In this document: positions 7,402 to 15,735 of the stretch, one piece after another
How positions within the stretch are numbered: the first letter of the stretch is position 1
Layout of the letters: each line of letters opens with the position of its first letter
Assembly (NCBI GenBank): GCA_964498125.1
Contig: CAZCGE010000087.1
Coordinates: 1 to 30,803, forward strand
Direction: 5' to 3'
Source of the DNA: CAMDBL01 sp964498125
GTDB lineage: Bacteria; Pseudomonadota; Alphaproteobacteria; Rhizobiales; Hyphomicrobiaceae
DNA length: 30,803 bases
The notes under the pieces: model-generated
Database searches by the model: none
Told to the model about the DNA's origin: nothing
The model's input: only the letters and a program-made list of their open reading frames with translations
Translations under genes and position numbers: made by a program

Positions 7402-8229
7402 CTACTTTGCTGCACGCGCCCCGGTCGCTCGCAACCGGTCGATCCAGGCATTCGTCACCGCCATCGAGCCGTGGAGATGATGGTCGTTGTGGCCCGCCAG
7501 CGGGATGATGGCGAGCTCTTTCGGCCCCGGCGCCGCCGCGTGCATCGCTCGGCCCATGTCGACCGGGACCACCCGATCCCGCGCGCCGTGCAGGACGAGC
7601 AGCGGCGCCTCGATCTTAGCGATCCGTGACAGGCTATCGTAGCGATCCATCATCAGCAGGCGAACCGGCAGGAAGGGGTATGCCTTGGCGCCGACGTCGA
7701 CAATCGAGGTGTAGGGCGCATCGAGGATCACGCCGGCCACGGGCCTTTGCGCCGCAAGCTGCACGGCAACGCCCGAGCCGAGCGATTCGCCATAGAGGAT
7801 GATGTCGCTGGGATCGACGCCGGCATCGACGAGGCGCTGGTAGGCCAGCACGGCGTCAGCCACGTTGGCGGCCTCGGAGGGACTGCCGGTCGAGCCGGAG
7901 TAGCCGCGATAGCTCATCATGAAGATGCCGCGCCCAAATGCCTGGTAGCGGCGGAAGGTTTCGGCCCGCAAGGCGAGGCTGCCGGCGTTGCCGTGGAAAT
8001 ACAGCAGTGTCGGCTGTTCTGGCCGTGCCCGTTGCCACCAGGCGATGACGCGCGCGCCATCGCCGGTCTCGAGCACCACCTCCTCGACGTCCTGCAGCCC
8101 CGCCTCGGCCGGCGCCGTGCGTTTGCCATCGGGAAAATACATCAGCCGGCGCTGGCCGAGATAGGCGGCGAGCACGATCAGCAGGTAAAAGGCGGCGCAG
8201 AAGGCGGCCCATTTGAACAGCATGGTCAT
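7402..8229 (-). CDS. Membrane-anchored alpha/beta hydrolase (YfhR/BEM46-like)
   Basis: About 275 residues from the ATG at 8227-8229. An open frame extends to 8328, but the residues there look non-coding and the chosen start places a hydrophobic helix at the N-terminus (FKWAAFCAAFYLLIVLAAYL), followed by QRRLMYFPDG, typical of BEM46/YfhR-type hydrolases. Oxyanion and nucleophile elements are visible: LLYFHGNAGS, the serine in YGESLGSG, the aspartate in HGARDRVVP and the histidine in AGHNDHH. It is likely an inner-membrane-tethered serine hydrolase of unknown substrate. It is convergent with rpsU and divergent from the TRAP binding-protein gene; no operon partner. Confidence 0.88.
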   Translation of the reverse strand: MTMLFKWAAFCAAFYLLIVLAAYLGQRRLMYFPDGKRTAPAEAGLQDVEEVVLETGDGARVIAWWQRARPEQPTLLYFHGNAGSLALRAETFRRYQAFGRGIFMMSYRGYSGSTGSPSEAANVADAVLAYQRLVDAGVDPSDIILYGESLGSGVAVQLAAQRPVAGVILDAPYTSIVDVGAKAYPFLPVRLLMMDRYDSLSRIAKIEAPLLVLHGARDRVVPVDMGRAMHAAAPGPKELAIIPLAGHNDHHLHGSMAVTNAWIDRLRATGARAAK

Positions 8230-8490
8230 GGTCCAGCTATGCCACAGCTCGAGGCCGGCCTGTAGCCGCACTCCATCGCCAGGGGCCGTACTGCGGCAAT
8301 TGGCGGACATCCGCGCATACAAGCTCATACAAACTCATCTAGCGCGTTGCACCGCAAGTCATTAATCTGCCGGCACGCGGCGCCATACCGGACCGCGACG
8401 GCGCTGTGGAATGCCAGACCCTTCCGTCGGCTGGGGTCTTTTGTTTCGATGCAGTCCATGCACTGCCGGCTGTACTGTGGAGGAACGGTC

Positions 8491-9600
8491 ATGGAAAAGA
8501 CGACACGACGTAAATTTCTCAAGGTTGCCGGCACTGGCGGTGTCGCCGCGGCGGCGTCGGCATTGGCCGTTCCGGCCATCGCCCAGTCGGCGCCGGAGAT
8601 CCGCTGGCGCATGACGGCGAGCTGGCCCAAGTCGCTGGATACGCTGTACGGCGGTGCCGAATATATGGCCAAGCGGATTGGTGAGTTGTCCGACGGAAAA
8701 TTCCAGGTCCAGGTGTTCGCGGCCGGCGAGATCGTGCCCGGACTGCAAGTGCTCGATGCCGTGCAGGCCGGCACCGTCGAGATGGGCCATACCGCGTCCT
8801 ACTATTATTTCGGCAAGGATCCGACGTTCACATTCGGCACCGACCTGCCATTCGGCATGAACAGCCGCATGCGCAACGCCTGGCTGTTTCATGGCGGCGG
8901 GCTCGATCTGCTGAACGAGTTCCACAAGAGCTACAACGCCCTGTTCGTGCCGGCCGGCAACACCAACTGTCAGATGGGCGGCTGGTACCGCAAGGAGATC
9001 AATACGCCCGACGATCTCAAAGGTCTCAAGTTCCGCATCGGCGGCTTTGCCGGCCTCATCATGCAGAAGCTCGGCGTCGTACCCCAGCAAATCGCTGGCG
9101 GCGACATCTATCCCGCGCTCGAGAAGGGCACCATCGACGCCGCGGAGTGGGTCGGCCCCTACGACGACGAGAAACTCGGCTTCGCCAAGGTGGCCAAGCA
9201 CTACTATTATCCGGGCTGGTGGGAGGTCGGGCCGACGACCGGCGCCTATGTCAATCTCGCCAAGTGGGCCGAGCTGCCCAAGTCCTATCAGGCCATGGTG
9301 CACAGCGCCGGCACCGAAGCCATGGTGTGGATGACCGCCAAGTACGATGCACAGAACCCAGCGGCGCTGAAGCGGCTGGTGGCGTCGGGCGCCGTCCTGA
9401 AGCCGTTCCCGCCGGAAGTGATGGACGCCTGCTGGAAAGCCTCCAACGAGCTTTACACCGAGTTGTCCGCCAAGAATGCCTGGTTCAAGCGCGTCTATGA
9501 TCACTTCACGGCGTTCCGCAGCGATCAATATCTGTGGAACCAGGTCGCCGACTACACCATGGACAGCTACATGATCCGCTACCGCAACGCCAAGAGCTGA
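8491..9600 (+). CDS. TRAP transporter substrate-binding protein, TakP-like
   Basis: 369 residues from ATG 8491, with GGAGGA at 8479-8484. The N-terminus is a twin-arginine signal (TTRRKFLKVAG, hydrophobic stretch, then VPAIAQSA), so it is exported folded to the periplasm. The mature part closely resembles the 2-oxoacid-binding TakP of Rhodobacter sphaeroides as I remember it: PKSLDTLYGGAEYMAKRI, QMGGWYRKEINT, FRIGGFAGLIMQKLGVVPQQ, IAGGDIYPALEKGTIDAAEW and GPYDDEKLGF. TakP binds pyruvate and other 2-oxoacids with sodium; the same ligand class is inferred, not shown. The small (DctQ) and large (DctM) membrane subunits are not adjacent; the next gene is on the opposite strand. An in-frame extension upstream of 8491 lacks coding character. 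Confidence 0.93.
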   Translation: MEKTTRRKFLKVAGTGGVAAAASALAVPAIAQSAPEIRWRMTASWPKSLDTLYGGAEYMAKRIGELSDGKFQVQVFAAGEIVPGLQVLDAVQAGTVEMGHTASYYYFGKDPTFTFGTDLPFGMNSRMRNAWLFHGGGLDLLNEFHKSYNALFVPAGNTNCQMGGWYRKEINTPDDLKGLKFRIGGFAGLIMQKLGVVPQQIAGGDIYPALEKGTIDAAEWVGPYDDEKLGFAKVAKHYYYPGWWEVGPTTGAYVNLAKWAELPKSYQAMVHSAGTEAMVWMTAKYDAQNPAALKRLVASGAVLKPFPPEVMDACWKASNELYTELSAKNAWFKRVYDHFTAFRSDQYLWNQVADYTMDSYMIRYRNAKS

Positions 9601-9610
9601 GTTGGCGGAT

Positions 9611-9663
9611 GGGGTCAGGCCCGTCTTGGCGCAGCCATGCTACGCATGGACGGGTCTGACCCC
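9611..9663. repeat. GGGGTCAGACCC-family palindrome after the TRAP gene
   Basis: GGGGTCAGGCCCGTC at 9611 and GACGGGTCTGACCCC ending at 9663 are inverted with one mismatch, around an inner CATGCTACGCATG. It begins 11 bases after the binding-protein stop. It is a longer variant of the 26-27 bp palindromes at 3364, 3418, 10181 and 10283. Confidence 0.8.
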
Positions 9664-9734
9664 ATCATCCCGCCGTCCTGTTGTGCATCACCCGCGTGCC
9701 CCGGCACGGCGGGTAAAGCCCGCTGGTGGTGGCC

Positions 9735-10040
9735 TCAATGCGTCCAGGAACCGACGCGGCCGAAGCGGAAATTGTCGGAATAGGACTTGTGCGCCACCTT
9801 GCGCGCCTTTGGCTCGACGATGGTGTAGGCCAGCCCGTGCCGCTCGGCGTAGGCGATGGCGTCCGCTCGGGTGTCGAATTCGAGGCGAACTTGGGCTTGC
9901 GTATCGCTCGAGCTGGTCCAACCCATCAGCGGGTCGATCTCACGCGCGCTGGCCGGCTCGAACTCGAGCAGCCAGTCCTTGGTGCGCGCCCGCCCCGATT
10001 GCATGGCGGTTTTTGTAGGCTGGTAGATCCGTGCGGCCAT
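9735..10040 (-). CDS. NDUFS4-like complex I accessory subunit (ETC complex I subunit family)
   Basis: 101 residues from ATG 10038-10040 (MAARIYQPTKTAMQSG). The protein matches the NDUFS4/PF04800 family across its whole length: RIYQPTKTAMQSGRARTKDW, a DPLMGWTSSSD block equivalent to NPLMGW in the mammalian subunit, and a C-terminal KSYSDNFRF block. In alphaproteobacteria and mitochondria this soluble subunit sits on the hydrophilic arm of NADH:ubiquinone oxidoreductase, near the NADH-oxidising module, and stabilises it. It is encoded away from any nuo gene in this window. An in-frame upstream extension to 10103 is possible but does not fit the family start. The ribosome site is weak (ACGGAAAC). 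Confidence 0.92.
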   Translation of the reverse strand: MAARIYQPTKTAMQSGRARTKDWLLEFEPASAREIDPLMGWTSSSDTQAQVRLEFDTRADAIAYAERHGLAYTIVEPKARKVAHKSYSDNFRFGRVGSWTH

Positions 10041-10128
10041 GGATGTTTCCGTTTTCGTCCTCGACAGCACTGGGTGGCGCTGCACTCTATTGGCACCATT
10101 CATGCCGCGTCGGAAGGGGGCTGTAGCA

Positions 10129-10356
10129 CAGGTCGGACGCCAAGAGTACCCCTCGCGACATGCACCAATGCTGAGGGGTTGGGGTCAGACCCTTGGGTCT
10201 GACCCCTTCAAGAGCACGGCGCTTTCCACGCGCGACCGATCGGCGGTGCAACGGCAGCAGGAGGAGAGGGCTCGCTTCTCGAGGGGTCAGACCCATGGGT
10301 CTGACCCCGACCAGGTCGGACGCCAAGAGTACCCCTCGCGACATGCACCAATGCTG
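10129..10356. repeat. 45-bp direct repeats enclosing two GGGGTCAGACCC palindromes
   Basis: An identical 45-base segment beginning CAGGTCGGACGCC occurs at 10129-10173 and 10312-10356. Between them are two 26-bp palindromes, GGGGTCAGACCC-TT-GGGTCTGACCCC at 10181-10206 and the same with AT in the centre at 10283-10308, separated by 76 bp of unrecognised sequence. This compound block fills much of the 486-bp gap between the NDUFS4-like gene and hppA. Confidence 0.85.
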
Positions 10357-10526
10357 TGCGGACTGTGTACCGCGACCAAATAGTACGTGTGACCGTGTTG
10401 CCACGCTGGCCGGCATTTGGCATGGTCCCGCCCGCATTGACTCGCTGAGAGGGGGCGAGGCGCCGGCGGACAACGCGTGTCTTGCCGGTTTTGCCGTGTG
10501 CGCCCCCCGGACGAAGGGACCAATCG
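10357..10526 (+). other. hppA upstream region, no gene
   Basis: No coding sequence or RNA gene was recognised between the compound repeat and hppA. It should hold the hppA promoter. A TTGCCA at 10398-10403 with CATGGT 17 bases later is the only promoter-like pair I could see, and it is weak. Confidence 0.35.
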
Positions 10527-12695
10527 ATGAACACGATACTCTGGGGGATCATCGCCTGCGGGGCGCTGTCACTCCTTTACTCCGCCGTCACGATCAAATC
10601 GGTGATGAGCGCCGATGCTGGTAGCGCCCGCATGCAGGAAATCGCCGGCGCTATCCGCGAGGGTGCGCAGGCTTATCTCAATCGGCAATACACCACGATC
10701 GGTGTTGTCGGCCTGGTCATCTTCATTCTGGCCTGGCTGCTGCTCGGCGCGGTCGTTGCCGTCGGCTTTCTTGTCGGTGCGGTGCTTTCGGGCGCCGCCG
10801 GCTATATCGGCATGAACGTGTCGGTGCGCGCCAACGTGCGTACGGCGCAGGCGGCCACCCAATCCCTGGCCTCGGGCCTGGACATCGCCTTCAAGTCGGG
10901 TGCCGTCACCGGAATGCTGGTCGCCGGCCTCGCCCTGCTCGGCGTCGCTGGATACTTCTTCGTGCTGGTCGGCGGCCTGAAGCTCGAGCCGAACAGCCGC
11001 ACGGTCGTCGATGCGCTGGTGGCGCTCGGCTTCGGCGCTTCGCTGATCTCGATCTTCGCCCGTCTCGGCGGCGGCATCTTCACCAAGGGCGCCGACGTCG
11101 GTGGCGACTTGGTCGGCAAGGTCGAAGCCGGCATCCCGGAGGATGACCCGCGCAATCCCGCCACCATCGCCGACAACGTCGGCGACAATGTCGGCGACTG
11201 CGCCGGCATGGCGGCCGATCTGTTCGAGACCTACGCGGTGACCGTGGTCGCCACCATGGTGCTGGCCGCCATCTTCTTTGGCACGCAGGCGACGCTGGTG
11301 CCGCTGATGCTCTATCCGTTGGCGATCTGTGGCGCGTGCATCATCACGTCGATCATCGGCACCTATTTCGTCAAGCTCGGCGCCAACAACTCGATCATGG
11401 GGGCCTTGTATCGCGGCTTCATCACCTCAGCCGTGCTGTCGGTTGCTGGTTTGTGGTTCGCGACAACCTATGTGCTCGGGTCATTCGGTGAGGTCGGCAA
11501 AGCGGACGGCATGTCGATCACCGGCCAGAACCTGTTCCTGTGTGGCCTGGTCGGCCTGGGCGTCACTGGCTTGATCGTCTGGATTACGGAGTACTACACG
11601 GGCGTCGGCAAGCGTCCGGTGGTGTCGATCAGCCAGGCCTCGGTGACCGGGCACGGCACCAACGTCATCCAGGGCCTCGCGGTCAGCCTCGAAGCCACCG
11701 CCCTGCCGACCCTGGTCATCGTCGCCGGCATCATCATCACCTACAAGCTGGCCGGTCTGTTCGGCACGGCGATCGCCACGACGACCATGCTGGGGCTTGC
11801 CGGCATGGTGGTGGCGCTCGATGCTTTCGGGCCGGTGACCGACAACGCCGGCGGCATTGCCGAGATGGCGGGCCTTCCGAAAGAGGTGCGCCGCTCGACC
11901 GACGCGCTGGACGCGGTCGGCAACACCACCAAGGCCGTGACCAAGGGCTATGCCATCGGTTCGGCCGGCCTTGGCGCGCTGGTGCTGTTCGCGGCCTACA
12001 GCTACGACCTGCAGCACTTCATCTCCGAAGCCAACAAGCAGGGCGCCACGACCTACCAGTACTTCAAGGGTGTGAAACCGGACTTTTCGCTGGCCAATCC
12101 GTACGTCGTGGTCGGCTTGCTGCTCGGCGGCCTCATCCCCTACCTGTTCGGCGGCATCGCCATGACGGCGGTTGGCCGCGCGGCCAGCGCCATCGTCGAG
12201 GAAGTGCGGCGCCAGTTCAAGGAAAAGCCGGGCATCATGAAGGGCACGGAGAAGCCCGATTATGCCCGTGCCGTCGACCTGCTGACCAAAGCCGCCATCA
12301 ACGAGATGCTGGTGCCATCGTTGCTGCCGGTGCTGTCGCCGATCGTGCTCTACTTCGTCATCTACTATGTCGGCGGCCAGGGCGTGGAGGGCAAGGGCGC
12401 GGCGTTCTCCGCAGTCGGCGCCATGCTCTTGGGCGTCATCGTCACCGGGCTGTTCGTGGCCATCTCGATGACCTCGGGCGGCGGCGCCTGGGACAACGCC
12501 AAGAAGGCCTTCGAGGACGGCTTCGTCGACAAGAATGGCCAGAAGCACATGAAGGGCTCGGAGGCGCACAAGGCCTCCGTTACCGGAGACACGGTCGGCG
12601 ATCCCTATAAAGACACCGCTGGCCCGGCCGTCAACCCGGCGATCAAGATCACCAACATCGTCGCGCTGCTGCTGCTGGCGGTGCTGGCGCGCTGA
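10527..12695 (+). CDS. hppA: Proton-translocating membrane pyrophosphatase, K+-independent type
   Basis: 722 residues from ATG 10527, with GAAGGGA at 10513-10519. It hydrolyses pyrophosphate in the cytoplasm and pumps protons across the membrane. The sequence shows about 16 hydrophobic helices and the substrate-binding acidic motifs: GGGIFTKGADVGGDLVGKVE, IPEDDPRNPATIADNVGDNV and, late in the protein, GDTVGDPYKDTAGPAVNP. Ion type: the segment GNTTKAVTKG has lysine where K+-dependent enzymes have alanine; in this family that lysine substitutes for the potassium ion, so the enzyme should be K+-independent, like that of Rhodospirillum rubrum. The gene stands alone, with palindromic repeats on both sides. 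Confidence 0.97.
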   Translation: MNTILWGIIACGALSLLYSAVTIKSVMSADAGSARMQEIAGAIREGAQAYLNRQYTTIGVVGLVIFILAWLLLGAVVAVGFLVGAVLSGAAGYIGMNVSVRANVRTAQAATQSLASGLDIAFKSGAVTGMLVAGLALLGVAGYFFVLVGGLKLEPNSRTVVDALVALGFGASLISIFARLGGGIFTKGADVGGDLVGKVEAGIPEDDPRNPATIADNVGDNVGDCAGMAADLFETYAVTVVATMVLAAIFFGTQATLVPLMLYPLAICGACIITSIIGTYFVKLGANNSIMGALYRGFITSAVLSVAGLWFATTYVLGSFGEVGKADGMSITGQNLFLCGLVGLGVTGLIVWITEYYTGVGKRPVVSISQASVTGHGTNVIQGLAVSLEATALPTLVIVAGIIITYKLAGLFGTAIATTTMLGLAGMVVALDAFGPVTDNAGGIAEMAGLPKEVRRSTDALDAVGNTTKAVTKGYAIGSAGLGALVLFAAYSYDLQHFISEANKQGATTYQYFKGVKPDFSLANPYVVVGLLLGGLIPYLFGGIAMTAVGRAASAIVEEVRRQFKEKPGIMKGTEKPDYARAVDLLTKAAINEMLVPSLLPVLSPIVLYFVIYYVGGQGVEGKGAAFSAVGAMLLGVIVTGLFVAISMTSGGGAWDNAKKAFEDGFVDKNGQKHMKGSEAHKASVTGDTVGDPYKDTAGPAVNPAIKITNIVALLLLAVLAR

Positions 12696-12700
12696 CATTG

Positions 12701-12751
12701 GGGGTCAGACCCGTCCCGCCCGAGGCGGGCAGGATCAGAGGGTCTGACCCC
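12701..12751. repeat. GGGGTCAGACCC-family palindrome after hppA
   Basis: GGGGTCAGACCC at 12701 pairs with GGGTCTGACCCC ending at 12751. An inner CCCGCC/GGCGGG stem surrounds the centre. It starts five bases after the hppA stop and fills the gap before the next hydrolase gene. Confidence 0.8.
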
Positions 12752-12811
12752 ATGCTTCATCCACGCTCGGCATCCTCACGTCGTCAATGCCCAGGCTCGA
12801 GGAGCAGCACC

Positions 12812-13702
12812 ATGATCGCGAAAGTCGACTGGACCGGCGCCTTCGCCGAACCCCCCGAGCTGTCGGTGCATTATGTGCGCGCCGGGAAAGGCTCGCCGCT
12901 GGTCCTGCTGCATGGCTGGCCGGAGTTTGCGCGCACCTGGCTGCACAATGTCCCGGCATTGGCCGAGAGCTTCGACGTTATCGTGCCGGAGCTGCGGGGT
13001 TTCGGTCAAACGCTCTGCAAGGTTCCGCGCTCAGCCCAAGGCACTCCGCCGCAGCTGCTGGCCAAGGATCTGCGCGACTTTGCCGATGCGTTGGGACTGC
13101 AGCAGTTCGCCATCGTCTCCCACGACGTTGGTGCCTTCGTTGCCCAGCAGTTCGCCCTGGCTTTTCCCGAGCGGGTCCGGGCCCTGTTCTTCTTCAACTG
13201 CGCCTATCCCGGCATTGGTGCGCGTTGGGGTGCGGCGGCAAATTTCCCTGAACTCTGGTACCAGCAGTTCCACCAGAAGGATTTTGCCGCCGCCCTGGTC
13301 GGCTCCTCGCGTGAAGCCGCCCGCATCTATTTCCGGCATTTCCTGACACACTGGTCGCACCAGAAAGACGCGTTCACGCCCTATCTCGAGGAGTGGGTCG
13401 ACAATTTTCTGCGGCCCGGCAATCTGCAGGGCGGCTTTGACTGGTATGTCGGGGTCAACCGCTTCCGCATGCGCATGATGCAGGAAGGTGCCGTCGCACA
13501 GCCGATCATCAAGCACCCGGCCTTTTTTCTCTGGGGCCGGCACGATCCCGTCCTGCAATACGCCTGGACCGACCGGCTGGCTGAGTATTTCGCGGATTTC
13601 AAGCTGGTGTGCGCCGAGGACGCCGGCCATTTCGTGCATTTTGAGCAGCCGGAGCTGGTGAACCGGCAGATCACGGAGTTTTTCAAAGGCTTGGCGGCGT
13701 AG
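12812..13702 (+). CDS. Alpha/beta hydrolase, epoxide hydrolase/haloacetate dehalogenase-like
   Basis: 296 residues from ATG 12812, with GAGGAG at 12799-12804; the frame is open further upstream, but that part runs through the palindromic repeat. The oxyanion motif HGWPEF (about residue 36) and the nucleophile elbow SHDVGAF carry an aspartate nucleophile, as in epoxide hydrolases and fluoroacetate/haloacetate dehalogenases, rather than serine. The acid GRHDPV and the histidine in AGHFVHFEQP complete the triad. A cap domain covers about 140-230 (FRHFLTHW to FDWYVGVNRF). Epoxide hydrolase or dehalogenase cannot be decided without modelling the cap. The TAG stop lies inside the adjoining GTAGGTCGGG repeat. 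Confidence 0.9.
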   Translation: MIAKVDWTGAFAEPPELSVHYVRAGKGSPLVLLHGWPEFARTWLHNVPALAESFDVIVPELRGFGQTLCKVPRSAQGTPPQLLAKDLRDFADALGLQQFAIVSHDVGAFVAQQFALAFPERVRALFFFNCAYPGIGARWGAAANFPELWYQQFHQKDFAAALVGSSREAARIYFRHFLTHWSHQKDAFTPYLEEWVDNFLRPGNLQGGFDWYVGVNRFRMRMMQEGAVAQPIIKHPAFFLWGRHDPVLQYAWTDRLAEYFADFKLVCAEDAGHFVHFEQPELVNRQITEFFKGLAA

Positions 13703-13806
13703 GTCGGGTCGAGCCCTTCGCGAGACCCGACAAACCTCGCACCATCCTTGCCACCGTGTCGGGTCTCAGCCGGCGAAGTGCAGGTGCCGGCCTCTACCCG
13801 ACCTAC
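13699..13806. repeat. GTAGGTCGGG palindromic element between convergent genes
   Basis: GTAGGTCGGG (13699-13708) and CCCGACCTAC (13797-13806) bound a 108-bp element with inner GTCGGGTC/GACCCGAC-type stems. Its left TAG (13700-13702) is the stop of the upstream hydrolase. Its right end reaches to within two bases of the stop of the convergent Clp-N-like gene (TAG at 13811-13809). Confidence 0.85.
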
Positions 13807-13808
13807 CG

Positions 13809-15392
13809 CTATGTCGGCGGAACAGAGCGTCCCTTCTCGGGCCAGCTTGCGGCCAGCCAGTTTTTGGTGCCGAACAGCCAGACGTAGAAGTGGCTGCGCT
13901 TCTCCGACTTTTCCGCGGTGTGGTGGTGGATGGCGCCAATTTTCTCCGCCAGTTGATCGATGATCTGCGCCGGCCGGGTGGTCAGTCGCTCGATGGCGGC
14001 CAGGCGATTGCCGATGACGCCGAGTTCGCTGCTGGCCTGGCGCACCTGGTCGATGCCGCCGAACAGTGCGGCTTGCTGCGTGCTGAGCTTCGCCAAGGCC
14101 TCGTGCAGCTTGCCCTGGTCGGCGTCGCGGCCGCCAGCTTGCTCGGCGATCTTCTGCGCGGCTCCCATCATGCCGCGTTCAGCGGCTGCGATACGCTCGG
14201 CCAGGCTTGCCGTGGCCCGCGTGTTCTCGGCTTGGCGCTGTTCGAGCACGGCGCCGATCGCCTGGAAGCGTTCGTTGATCTGCGCAAGGGCTTCGCTGCC
14301 GCCGGAATTCTGTGCCGCGGTCGCTGTAAGCGTGCTGAGCTCGGCGGCCAGCGCGGCATTGAGCTGCAGGGCCTGTACCTTCTGTGCCGCCTGTCCCTCC
14401 TCTATCGCCTTGAGCCGCCCGGCCAGTTGGGTTGCTTCGTCCGAGGCCGAGCTGCCCCTTTCGACCACGACCTGTTCGATCGTATCCAGACGCTCGACCA
14501 GGCGCGCCATGTCATTGCCTGCTGCGTTGGCCGACTGCGCCAGCAGCGTACTCTCCAGGCTGACCAGGCGCTCGCTGGTCGCGGTCCAGTATTGCGCACC
14601 CTCGCCGGACGAGGCTTGCAGGGCGCGCTCGATCCCGGCCAGGCGCTCGTTGAGCACCGCCGACGATCTGGACATTTCCACAAATCGCTTCTCGATCGCC
14701 TGTTCGATGGCGGTAAGCCGTTCCGTCGCGGCGGTGCTGGTCCGGAAGTCGTCTTCCCGGCGCGCGCCAGCAACGTCGACACCGTGCGTGCGCGGATCAT
14801 AGGCAGCCGGCGCGGCGAATCGTGGCGATAGCTCACGACTGCGCGGAGCAGGCTCGTAGTCGCCGCGATCACTGGCGGCGCGTGTGCCCAAGTGGCGGCG
14901 GACGAGGGGCAGCGCCGGCAGATCGCGCGTCGAGTCGATCAGGGTCGAAATCAGGTCGTCGATGCTGGCGGGCGCATTGCGCAGGTGGGCCAGTGCGGCG
15001 GCATCACGCAGCACGATGTCGATGTCATCGCTGCGGCGCGGGGCGGCCTTGCCATTCTGCGCACCAATTGGGATCTCGCTGGCAACGAGGCTGCCCAATT
15101 CGCGGCGCAGCGTTGCCACCCGCACGCCCAGAGATTCCAGGGCCTCGGCGGCGGCATCGATGCGAGTCAACGCATACACCAGATGCTCGAGCCGGACCTC
15201 GCTGGCCCGATGCGTCAGCGCCAGATCAAAGGCCAGATTGCAGCAGGCCAAAATGGTGTCGTCGACCCAGACGGGCTCGCCGCGTACGCCGTAGCTGGCG
15301 CGTGACCTGAGATCGCCGGCGCCGATATCAGCTGCGGGTCGGCCCCCGGACTGAGGCGTCCTGAGGTCGAGATCTTCACCTCTGTATGCCAT
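13809..15392 (-). CDS. Clp-N-like domain plus long coiled-coil protein, function unknown
   Basis: 527 residues. The start is set by AGAAGGAG, which abuts an ATG at 15398 too closely but sits six bases before the ATG at 15392 (MAYRGEDLDLRT). Residues about 40-165 look like a Clp N-terminal double repeat: DDTILACCNLAFDLALTHRA, VRLEHLVYALTRID, then a second half around ASIDDLISTLID. This fold recruits substrates or adaptors in ClpA/ClpB, but no AAA+ ATPase follows. Residues about 215-480 are heptad-rich with repeated units such as ERLTAIEQAIEKRF, ERLAGIERALQ, ERLVSLEST and ERLDTIEQVV, predicting a long coiled coil. The C-terminus ends with an aromatic block, HFYVWLFGTKNWLAASWP. Probably a structural or adaptor protein; no function is known to me. 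Confidence 0.85.
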   Translation of the reverse strand: MAYRGEDLDLRTPQSGGRPAADIGAGDLRSRASYGVRGEPVWVDDTILACCNLAFDLALTHRASEVRLEHLVYALTRIDAAAEALESLGVRVATLRRELGSLVASEIPIGAQNGKAAPRRSDDIDIVLRDAAALAHLRNAPASIDDLISTLIDSTRDLPALPLVRRHLGTRAASDRGDYEPAPRSRELSPRFAAPAAYDPRTHGVDVAGARREDDFRTSTAATERLTAIEQAIEKRFVEMSRSSAVLNERLAGIERALQASSGEGAQYWTATSERLVSLESTLLAQSANAAGNDMARLVERLDTIEQVVVERGSSASDEATQLAGRLKAIEEGQAAQKVQALQLNAALAAELSTLTATAAQNSGGSEALAQINERFQAIGAVLEQRQAENTRATASLAERIAAAERGMMGAAQKIAEQAGGRDADQGKLHEALAKLSTQQAALFGGIDQVRQASSELGVIGNRLAAIERLTTRPAQIIDQLAEKIGAIHHHTAEKSEKRSHFYVWLFGTKNWLAASWPEKGRSVPPT

Positions 15393-15735
15393 TGTCATCT
15401 CCTTCTGGCCCGCGGGCTGCCGTGGCCTGCGCCCGGCAATCGTTGCGCACGTGCTGTCCAGCGCCTCGACCAAAAGCGAGCGGAGCCCTGGATTTGCTCG
15501 AGTGGAGCGCCGTGCTGCAAGGCGAACGCAGTGATGACCGAAAGGCCGGCGGCGCAGAACGGCAAGCTCCTGGCCAAGGAGATTAGCGCCTTTTCGTGTG
15601 CCAGGCGAGACGCAGTGTGACCGGCTCAAGTATTTGGTAAATCTCGCACTTTCATGCAGCGGCGTTTACCATGCCGGTGGGCGCGATTGGCCGCTGCCCC
15701 GCCCTGCGGCGGCAGCAAGCCAGCCCGGCATCGCC
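15393..15735. other. 343-bp intergenic region, no gene
   Basis: No coding sequence is supported here. It should hold the promoter of the leftward Clp-N-like gene. The only structure seen is a widely spaced inverted pair, TGGTAAA (15635-15641) and TTTACCA (15665-15671), of uncertain meaning. Confidence 0.4.

Noticed and set aside
8230..8328. N-terminal extension of the alpha/beta hydrolase to 8328
   Set aside because: The added residues have no family counterpart and would bury the membrane anchor; the ATG at 8229 fits better.
10129..10356. Direct repeats considered as a CRISPR array
   Set aside because: There are only two repeat copies, the intervening DNA is 138 bp and contains other palindromes, and no cas gene is present.
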